A DNA stretch of 64,000 nucleotides from Hemicordylus capensis (lineage: Eukaryota; Chordata; Lepidosauria; Squamata; Cordylidae). Where the stretch lies: NCBI RefSeq assembly GCF_027244095.1, contig NC_069670.1, forward strand, positions 16,449,320 to 16,513,319, written 5' to 3'. The position numbers were made by a program, and so were the translations under genes. This document shows positions 22,212-32,900 of this stretch, piece by piece. Every line of letters starts with the position of its first letter. The stretch's first letter is position 1. The notes below the pieces were generated by a model. The model ran no database searches, was not told the DNA's origin, and saw nothing but the letters and a program-made list of their open reading frames with translations.

Positions 22212-22944
22212 CCTTCCTGGCAGAAACTCCAAAAAATATTGCATTTTTGACCGTCTCAGTGGCCATGATTAAGAGCAGATCATTCCGTTCCCAGTCAAGT
22301 TCTCAGAGCATTAGGGCACTGCCAAGTCCGAGGCCTGTGTGACGGCACGGCAGGGGCAGAGGCGCTCTTACCCCTGGACTTTGGGGCCAAAATCCAGAGC
22401 CTCCACACCCCCTGCCCCCCCCATCCTCTTCCGTCTGTCCTGGGCGGTGTGGTTTGTGCCCTCAAGAACCTACGTGTTAAAAAATGATGCTTAACTTTCC
22501 AATGGTCTTGAGGTCCAGCCAGAGTCAAAAATCACCTTGGTGCTCCTCTGCCATGGGGTTGCTGCTAGCCCTGGAATAACTCTGCCCTGATTTTTGCCCA
22601 GGATTGCAGGAGGATCAGAGGCTCCGGGCCTGAAAACTCTGCCCCCGCCTGTCAATTTAGAGGCATATGGTCTGGCTTTGGACCTAGGAAAATGGCTCCA
22701 AAAAATGGCAGTGTGTTCGCTGCGGCGGGGGCAAGCTGTCCCAGAGAGAGGTCCCGGCAATGCGAAGTCCTGCTGCAATGGACCCTACACCTCTGGCTCC
22801 AACCCCTAAAGCCCTTCCACTCTCCTTTGTTGGCCTTTAACGTCAGGCGGCAGCAGAAGCTCGGACTCCGCCAACCAGCCCTTTCCCCACTGCTGCAAAT
22901 GGCTCGGTTGTTTTCTACCCCTCTTGTTCCTGCCCTCCTCCTCT

Positions 22945-23018
22945 TCAGTCGTAAAAATCATCTGGCGCATACTCCGGTTCATCGTCTTGGCTTGTCCCCA
23001 CGGGGCCAGCCCAGAGGT
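22945..23018 (-). CDS. Kizuna-like gene, last exon K with stop
   Basis: The acceptor is TTCCTCCACAG. The exon encodes DLWAGPVGTSQDDEPEYAPD, then DFYD and a TGA stop. The acidic, aromatic C-terminal end (EPEYAPDDFYD) looks like a short binding motif. The frame joins exon J exactly. Confidence 0.7.
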
Positions 23019-26000
23019 CTGTGGAGGAAGGAAGGAAGACAGACAGACAGACAGACTCATAGCCACAGTGGTTACTCAATACAAGTTGACAATGCTGTAC
23101 TTTGCATCCAGGATGGGGCCATATCTCAGTGGTAGAGCATCTAGGTCCCAAGTTCAATCCCTGGCAGCATCTCCAGGTAGGCCTAGGAAAGACCCCTGCC
23201 TGAAACCTCGGCGAGCTGCTGCCGGTCAGTGTCTGTAGACAATAGTCTGCTAGATGGACTTAGGTCTGACTCAAAAGAAAGCTTCATATATAGATAGAGA
23301 TAGAGATATATTTGGGGGGGGGGTTGAGGCCTTTGGACAGTGGTAGAGCATCTGCTTGGCATGAAGAAGGTCTCAAGTTCAGTCCCCTGCTGGCAGCATC
23401 TCCAGGTAGGGCTGGGAGAGACTCCTCCTTGAAATCTTGGAGAAGCTGCTGCCAGTCAGTGCAGACAATCCTGAGCTAGATGGATCAAGGGTCTGACTCA
23501 GTAGAAGGCAGCTTCCTGTGTAACCTTAGAGAATGGGGCCATAGGTCAGTGGTTAAAGCCCTTGCATTGCAAGCAGGAAAAGCCCCTGCCTGGAATCCTG
23601 GATCGCGGCTACCAGTCAGTGGAGGCCATACTGAGCTCGGAGGACGAACGGGACGGACATGTTAGAAAGCTTCTTACGTTTGGCACATCAGAGAGCCTCC
23701 CATCCACTTGTAAAACCAGGCTTTCAAAGGGCAACTGAAATCCATTTGTGGCAGATTGTGCTTAGGGGAAACGTGTCTGAAGGCACCCTAGGGCAGGCAG
23801 GACTCCTGGGTTCTCTCCATGCCCCTGGATGGCAAGTGGGGTGCATACACCAAGAGCTTCAACTTTGGTTCACCCTTCTTGTGTCCAGCAGAGGCTTACC
23901 CCTGCTAACTGGGCAAAGAGGCACCTTTTTAATGTGGTGGTTCTGTTTAGCGGGGGGGAGCAACTGGCCCTATCCATCCCCAGCACAGCATCCCTCCAGT
24001 GGCTGTTGCTGGTGCCTATCTTGTTTGTTTGTGTTTGTTTGTTTGTTTGTTTGTTTGTTTGTTTTCTATACCGCCCTTCGAAAAATGGCTCAGGGAGGTT
24101 TTCACAGAGAAATAATAAATAAATAAGATGGATCCCTGTCCCCAAAGGGCTCACAATCTAAAAAGAAAGAGGGATGCTGTGCTGGGGCTGGATAGGGCCA
24201 GTTGCTCTCCCCCTGTTAAAAAAAGGAGAATCACCACCTTAAAAGGTGCCTCTTTGCCAAGTTAGCAGGGGAGATCTTCCTTTTTAGACTGCGAGCCCTT
24301 TGGGGACAGGGATCCATCTGATGTATTTATTATTTCCCTATGTAAACCACTGTGGAACCTTTTGTTGAAAAGCAGGATATAAATATTTGTTGTTGTTGCT
24401 GTTGTTACTCACCTGGGAAGCTTCGGACCACCGCTTGGCTCTTCAGATCCCTGGAGAGAAGGAACAGCGGGCTGTGAAACTGAGGATCCAAATGCAGACC
24501 TTCCCGCCAGGCACAGACCCCAGAACCTCCTAAGGATCCCAGAGACAAAATGCCTCTCAATCCCAGTTGCAGGGGAGCATCAGCAGGAGAGAGGGTGGGG
24601 GCGGGCCCTCCCCAATTGCCTGTGGGCTTCTCAGGGGCATCTGGTGGGCCACGGGGTGAAACAGGATGCTGGCCTAGATGGGCCTTCTTGGGCCTGATCC
24701 AGCAGGGCTGGGTCAGGGGAATCAAGATCCAGGGGAAAGGACAGGGCCCATAAGAACCCAGCGGCTTTATATGAGCCAGACCCTCAGCCCACTGAGTTCA
24801 GCATTGTCCACAGGGGAATGCCTGCAGAGGGTTCCAAGTTCAATCCCTGGCAGCATCTCCAGGTAGGGCTGAGAAAGACGTCTGCCTGAAACCTCGGAAA
24901 GCTGCTGCTGCCAGTCAGTGTGGATGATACCGCTGATGGCAGCTTCCTATGCTAACGGGGCTAATTCCCAACGAATACACAGAACTGCCGTGTCAAGAAG
25001 GAAGCTATGAGCCAGTAGGTGGCACCATGTTAATGTGCTATCCGTGGTATTTGCAGATTGTGGATGTAGCAGTTTCCCACCCAGTGAGTCTCAGATGACA
25101 AGGAAAGGGATGGAAATTCATCAAACGGATGGATAATCTTCCTTATCAAGAATGGCATAAATGGAGGCTTTTCGCCTAGGAAAAGCCATCCATCTAGAAG
25201 AGGACAAGATAAAAGCTTATAAAGTCAGGCGTGAGGCAGAGAGGGTAAATCATTCAGCCACTTTTGCGAGGCAAGAACTGGGAGACATCCGATGTGACTG
25301 ACTGGCAGGAGATTTAAGGCGAACGTAAAATAAGTACTTGTTTATGATGCATCATCATCATCGGTCTGTGGAACTTACTGCCACTAGGTGGCCACTAGTA
25401 CCATGGCCTTTGAGAAAGAATTTAGGGGTGGGGAATATTAGAAACACTGAGGAAAACAGATGGTGATATTTTTCTCTCTTTGTTTCCTTCCAAGTTAAAA
25501 TACGGGGGCAGGGCAGATTGGGAAACGCTGCTCTTTAAATTGTTTGTTTGTTTGTTTAATACATTTCTATACCGCCCAAAATGCAAGTTCTCTGGGCGGT
25601 TTACAAAACAATAAAAACAGCCAATAAAAGATTAAAACATTTCAACAATTAAAATTAAAAAGTTGAAACTATTAAAACACAATTCAAACAATTCAAACAG
25701 TATCTAATTAAAAGCCTGGATGAACAAATGCGTCTTGACTACCCTTTTAAAAGTTGTAAGAGTTATAAATATAAGAGTTGTAAATAAAAGAAGTTGTAAA
25801 TATAATCTAGCCTTATTGGTCACCCACCGACCCGACAGTCACAGCAGGTGGAGTAATCAGGGCTGCACACTTCCAGCCCTCCAGCTGGTTTTGGACTACA
25901 ACTCCCATCATCCCCAGTCAATAGTCAGAGATGATGGGCGCTGTAGTCCAAGATCTGCAGGAGGGCCAAAGACTCCCCTGCTGTCTTAAATAGGCCCTGC

Positions 26001-29000
26001 TAATTTCTGTGGGATTGTGTGTCCCTTGTATGTTAAGATGGTCTGTGGAAGAGAATATAAATATCTACCTTGATTCTGGTTTATTGGAGTGAGGAGTTAA
26101 GGCGGCTTCGATGTCCATATCAGCTTCACAATCCTCTTCCTCCTCCTCCTCCTCTTCTTCTTCCTCCTCTTCTCCTCCACAAACAGGTTCTGCACACAGA
26201 TAGGATATTTATGACAAGGACGACTTTGACACCATTTGATATGAGGACGTCCCCCTATTCAGGCACTGAATTCTCTTTTGCCGTTTTTCTGGAAGAATTT
26301 TCTGGGCAAAATTTAAACCGCTGGGTTTGAGACTCATCACCGCCCAAGGAGGATTGCTGGTTTTGTAGAAGTGAGCACGAATTGTCCCCTTTGCTAAGCA
26401 GATTCTACTTTGGTTTGCATTTGAGTGGGAGACTACATGGAGCACTCCAAGGCACTCCCCTTAGAGGATGGGGCCAGTAACCTTGGAGAAGCCGCTGCCA
26501 GTCAGTGTAGATAGTACAGAGCTAGATGGACCAAAGGCCTGACTCAGCGTAAGGCAGCTTCCTCTGCTCCTGTGCTCCTAATTCTCTTTCCAGTGGAAGG
26601 AACTCGAGGAGGGCCAAGAAAGCATATTTTTGCCAAGCGGCTAGATCAGGCTCAAGGGACAAGACGTACACGCCAGTGGGGCAGGGGGCGAGCTGGACTT
26701 CGAATGGAATCCTCAAATGTCAGAATGGGAAGGGACCTCGGAGGTTCTCTAGACCAACCCGCTGCTCAGTGCTACGACACCCCTAACAGGCGGCCAGCCG
26801 GCTTCTCTTTCGAAACCCCCCAGCCCAGAAGAGCCTGCCTTGGCACAAAGCAGACTGCCCCGCTGCCCCACACAGCTCCTGTCGTCAGAAAACGCTTCCT
26901 AATGTCTAGCCCAAATCTGCTCCCTTGCCATTTCAACCCCTTGGTTCTAGTCCTGCCCTCGGGGGGGGGGGCAGACGTCTGCACTTACCGGCCTGGGTCT
27001 GTTTTGCTGCCAGGAGGCTCTCTTGCCTTAGACTGGAGGTCTGGGGGCTCCCACTGCCACCCCTCAAAAAGAAGAAGAAGAGGGAGAGTGGGGAACTATT
27101 CCCTGAAGGAAAGAAGGTTCTAACCCCACCATAACAGAGCGGGTAGAGGAGAGGGAACTTACTGCTCAGTGGCGCCGTGGGCCCTCCTGGGTCCCAAACA
27201 GACCTGCACGGAGGAGTCGGGACTGGTGCTAGCTGCATCTCCTTCCTGGTTCTCTAAGCCCTTCTTCTTGTTGTTGTCGTCGTCGTCACCACCGCCTCCA
27301 TTTGGGTCTCCGTCCTCCGCCCCACCTGGCTGTTCTCCCTCATTTTCACGAGTTCCTCCCCACTGCTGCCCCTCAGGCTCCAGGCCTTCCTTCTCCTCTT
27401 CTGCACGGCCTCCCTCCTCTGCCCCTGCCCCTGCCCCAGAGTTCACCTCCTCTCCTTCCACGTCACCCCCTTCCCAACTCTCCTGGCTGCTGCACTCCAA
27501 GCTGTCTTGCACATCCTCCCCATCCACAATCTTGCCTGCTTCGGCCATATTTTCCCCATCCTCCTCCCTGCTTTGCCCCAATCCCAGGCCCTCATCCCCT
27601 TCTCCCAGCCCCATTTCTCCAGGTCCATTTTGCCATGGTGGATGCCCCACAGCAGTTTCCTCCGGTCCCAGATCGGGATTCCCCACTCCTCTCTCCCCCT
27701 CCTCCTCCTCTTCCTCCTCCCCACCACCCCCTTTCCCCATCCGTTCCTCCTTTTCTATGGGTTCTCCATCATCCTGTTCTTCCCCGGAAGCTGTTCTCTC
27801 CTGCCCCATAACCGCCCTAGACCTCTGAATGAATGGAATCGCCTCCTCTTTCAACAGCACAGGGAATCTAGAAAGAGAAAAATCATATCCTGGGTTTAAG
27901 GGCAATATGGAGCCCGTATCCCTTCCTAGAAAGGGAAGCCGGTATCAAAGAGATCAGTGTAGTCAGGTTCAAGAGTGTCCCGCCCCAACATAGAACTGGG
28001 GGTTGGGGGGAAACTGGAGCTTGAGGAGGGAGTCATCAGGCATAATGTAGAAAACGGGCTAGTACCTCTCCCAGGACATCTCGGCACATTCCTCATTTAG
28101 TATCACAGCATCCCCGTGCTTCGCCTTCATCCCTGGTTGCCTTGGCAACGCCTTTGAGGTCCTTTCAGCCACCCAGTGCCTGGAATTCACCTCGGCTGCG
28201 GTATCTCCCAAACCCATCTGAGGTGGCCCCAGCCGGCCCTGTGAAACTGCCCAGAGGGGAAAATACGTTGGAATGTGTACACGTCATAGGCTGCTGCTTC
28301 ATACAGAGTCTGGCCATCGGTCCATCTAGGGCAGTATCGTCTACTCTGGCTGGCAGCAGCTCTCCAGGGCTTCAGACAGGATGTCTCCCCCCCAACCCTA
28401 CCTGGAGATGCTGCCAGGGAGTGACTGAACCTGGGATATTCCGCATGCAAAGCAGATGCTACAGCCCGATCCACAAGGCCAATGGCTGGCAAGAACACCT
28501 GAGGCCCATTCTCAGTGTCAGAGAGTTGGCCCCCAGAGAGCCCGCGAAACAGTCATAAAGCCGAGACGGCTCCTGAGCAGGCGCAGAGTGCCACGTGGAA
28601 GGGTTTTTCCTGAGCATGGCTTGGGTATTTTCAAGTCCTAACGACAGGTGACATGACCGTCCGTACCTGACGCATCTCCCCAAAGCAGCCCAGGGAGCAT
28701 CGTTGCTTGTGAGCTGGGGGCCAGGATGCCGCCAGCCCTCCTCGCCAACATGCAGGGTTGCAACTCCTCTCCCAAGCGTCTGGTGCCGAGAAGGGGGCTC
28801 CCGGCGGCTGCCCCTCTGAACCCCTCCCCGGCGATGGGGTCGCCGGCTGAGGGGGTTTCATCAAGTCCGCAGGAGGTGCCGAACCTCAGCCATCCTTCAG
28901 CACAGCCTCTCTGCCCCGTGTAGGCCTCACCGGAGCCTGCCCAAAGTTGGGGAGACGTAGGCAGGCATCCCTCTTGACCAGGAGCGGACCAGGCCTCCTC

Positions 29001-29920
29001 ATCCTCCTGGGGTCGCCATAGAAACCCTGGAGAAAGCCAGACCTGGCCGCCATGTTTTCTGGACAGGAGGGGATGCATCTGCTGCCCAAACCCCAACCCA
29101 GCCTGGGTGGGCGCTGGTTTTAAAGGCGAAAACGGCCACCATTCTCGTGGGCACTCGCTTCGGAGAGGAGGCTGCCGCTTCGGGGGCTTGCCAGGGTCCC
29201 CGCCCTAAATGCAAAGAACAAGAGGCAGGTGTACGAAAGCCAGGAGTGAAAATATTCGGAGTCATCGGACCGTCGGAAGCTGCTTTCAGCCAAGTCAGAC
29301 CAGTGGTCCATCTAGCCCAGTCTTGTCGACAGCAGGCCCTGCTCAACTTTGGACCACCACCCCCCAGCTGTTTTTGGACTACAACTCCCATAATCTCCAG
29401 CCACAGCGGCCAATAGCCAGGGATTATGGGAGCTGTAGGCCAACATCTGCAGGAGCGCCGAAGTTGAACAGGCCTGATCTACAGTGACGGGCAGGGGCTC
29501 TCCAAAGTTGCAGGCAGAAGTCCTTCCCAGCAATCCCTGGAAATGGCAGGGAGTGAACCTGGGACCTTGTGCGTGCGGGCATGCAGATGCTCTTCCACTG
29601 AGCGACGGCCCCATCCCCTAAGGGGAATATCTTACAATACTCACATGCAGTCCCTGACCCTTGCTAACTGAGCAAAGAGGCACCTTTGAAAAGTAGTGAT
29701 TTTTTTTTATTTAGCAGGGGGAGAGCAACCGGCCCTATCCAACCCCAGCACAGCATCAATGGCTGTTGCTGGTGTCTTCCATGTGTTGCATTTTAGATTG
29801 TGAGCTCCTTGGGGACCGTGAAGCAACAGAAACTGAAACTTTATTTCAGTACGTGACCAGAAAGGAAGCAACTTTATTGTTTATTTTTCTATGTAAACAG
29901 CTTTGACTTTTGTTGAAAAA

Positions 29921-29968
<48 letters not shown>

Positions 29969-32900
29969 ACATATATATACACACACATATATACATACAC
30001 ACACATATTTGTAGTCGTAATCGTAGTCCCCATCCAAATGCAAACCAAGGCAGACCCTGCTTAGCAAAGGGGACAATTCATTTTCACACACACATGCACA
30101 CACACCTGCCGAAATCCCGATTTGCTTTGTCCCTTATGTTTGTCAACACACTGACATAAAGCCAAGTGTAGTGCAAACAAAAACAAAACACTGACATGTC
30201 CTGACACATGGATGGCAAAACCAGAATCTTGAAGGTTTGGGTAAAGGAAAGCAACTGAGAGAGTTTCTTTTTATGCAGTAAACAACAGCGGGATTAGGCC
30301 CTTGTGGACCTGGACCCCATGAAGAAGCTGCAACACCTTTTCCTCTCAGGGTCCCGATCCAAATCACTGTCCTTCTCCTGCAATTTGCTCCAGGGAAAGC
30401 AGCTCTCCTTGGGACCAGGTAAAATAGCAACCAAGGTGGGAAAGGCCCAGATCGGAATAGTGGGGGTGCAGGAGATTAAAGACACCCTTCCCCTACACCA
30501 CATCGGGGACACACTTCCCCTATGGCACCGATCCAACTACGATGTCCTGGAAACACATATACACATGCTAGCCTCAATCAGGTCTTTAAAGTAAGGTCCA
30601 GTTTGAAACTCAGGGCTAAATTTCAGACTTGACTCCAACCCTTAGTAAGTAGAACAGAAATGGCTCTGACAGCAATTTGGGAGTGGGCGTTGGGATCCAA
30701 TTTGGATTCTTTTATCTTTGTCCTGTGAGTTGTTTTTATTTTGTTAAAGGGTTTTGTTTGTGTTTTTCAATATCGTAATTCGGATTGGGTACACCACCTA
30801 GGGAATTGTATATCAGGTGGTGTATAAATATGATGGTTGGATGGGGGGAGGGTGTGGGGACTGGCAAGGAGATGCCGGTTTAGTTTCTGCAGAAGACACA
30901 CAGAGCACTGATTCCAGTTTTCGGACTATTTAAACAACTTACCTGCCGCATACCAGCACTTTGTTGCCTTTGTGGGTCTCTCCTCAGATGCTCAAGGAAT
31001 TCTTCATAGTCCCTCTGAGATAAAAGGCAACTTTGGATCAGGTGGCGATCCAGTTTCTCCCACCCCCAATTTATTCACCATGATTCCTCTATATAATTCT
31101 TGGGATGTGGGACCTAGGAAAGTGCCTCTCTTAGACGTCCCGTCTTTCAAATCAATCAAGAGCACCGTCTGTTCCATCTTTAAGTTTGGGCTGCCACACT
31201 TCTCACCAACCACCAACCCCCGGCCTAACAGAGCTCCTGCACTTTAAACAGTTGCTCAACAAGCAGAAATCCAACAGGCCACCCATCACTGCATCACCAT
31301 GCCAGGGAAAGGGCACCTGTTGAATTGCTGCCTGTCGAGGCTTTAAAAACACGGGAGCAGGATAGAGAATGCGGCAACTCGGCCCTCGCTTGTGGACATT
31401 TTGCCTGTGGGCCTAGCTTCCGGCAACCCCCTTCCCAGCCCTCGGGTGTCTCACCTTCCTCCTCCTCAGAGCATCTGTCTTGGCAGACAAACCAGCCAGC
31501 TGGGCTTCCAGTCTGGAAACGTCCCACAGAAGTTGCTGGTTGCGGGTCCAGGCTCTGCTTTCGCGTATGCATAGCTCAGTCCAAGCTCTGCACAGTTCAG
31601 CCACCTGGGCCTTGGGGCTGACGAGAGGAAGAGAAGCAACTCTGGTGCTCAGCAGGAAGCCACAGAGGTGGCCCGAGCGATTGGGGCTATTGTGGATGAG
31701 GCAACCAGACACTACCTTGCCCATCGCCCCTGGTGGGGGTCAGCCCCAGAGTTCCCTTTAACAGGAATTCCCAGTTGTTGCGTACTACAACTCCCATAAT
31801 CCCCAGCCAAAGGCCATTGCAGCCAGTCAGCTCCCTTTCAGAACCAACCCTTGCAAATTTTGAAAGGGGTATGGTGGATGGGGAGGCAGAGAGGTTGCCA
31901 GCAGCTTCCTCGTCACTCCTCATGCTTGGCAAGGGTCAGTTTGGTCCTAAAGAGCTGCCCCCATAGCAGCAACAGGGAGCATTTTGCCACCCTGCTGCTG
32001 CTCCAACAATCTGCCACCTGAGGACACCCCCTCACCTGGCCTCATGAAAGGGCCACTTCTGGAAACATGGGTCTCTAGAGCAGGGGCAGTGTTCCCTGTA
32101 ACAGGAACTCCCAGATATTGTTGACTGCAACTCCCATAATCCTCAGCCAAAGGCCATTGCAGCTGAGGATGCTGGGAGTTGTAGTCAACACCAGCTGAGA
32201 ATCCCCGTTACAGGGAACACCATTGGGGGGTGGTTAGTGAAATAGGCTTGTGGGAGAAAGCCTCTATTTTACCCGCACAACTTAGTAAAGAAAGCAAATA
32301 GAAGTTTCGGGAGGGAAATAACATACACACCCCCAACACACATACACCAATAGACACCCTCACACAAATAAAAAGCTGGAATACGTTAATGTTGCAAATC
32401 ATTCCCTACAACTTCCTTGAACTCTAGCAAAGGGGGTTTCCATCTGTGTGGCTTTCAGAGCTAAAATATAAGCCTGTGGGCTCTATGCTATTGTGGGGGC
32501 AAAGACCTTAAAGTTGACAATGCTCTGCAAAGAGTTTGCTGGTTTCATGTTGTTGTTGTTGTTGTTGTTTTTAAGGGCAGTGGAAATAAAGGAGGCAGCC
32601 AGTATACGGTCTGATGCTAAACGGAAACTAGATCGCATCAGGAGTCGATTGTGGCCAGTAGGTTTCGTGACAGCAAACACTCTGGGAGTTTATCTGGGAT
32701 AGAGGCCGGCTGGGGAACACGTTGTTTTGTTTTAATGGGACGGTGAGGAGGCAGTGAGGAGGGCAGTGAGGAGGCAGCAGGGTGATCGACCTGTGCGGGA
32801 TATTTAGAGGGCAGATCCTACCTTCGTCTGCTCTTAGACGTTGGATCCAGTTTGGGATTGCAGGCCTCCGCCCCACGGCTGTCAAGCCCCATTCCCCATC

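Noticed and set aside
25858-25980. 8-bp target duplication for this MITE
   Set aside because: The flanks GGAGTAAT and CTGTCTTA do not match, so the exact end is uncertain.
27169-27899. Plus-strand Pro/Ser-rich frames over the acidic exon
   Set aside because: Complement of the GAG/GGA-rich coding exon; the splice sites are on the minus strand.
30304-30594. 96-codon plus-strand frame (KKLQHLFLSGSRSKS...), and the minus frame KLQEKDSDLDRDPERKR
   Set aside because: Considered as an exon of the kizuna-like gene or a separate gene. No donor/acceptor pair gives the right phase and no family was recognised.
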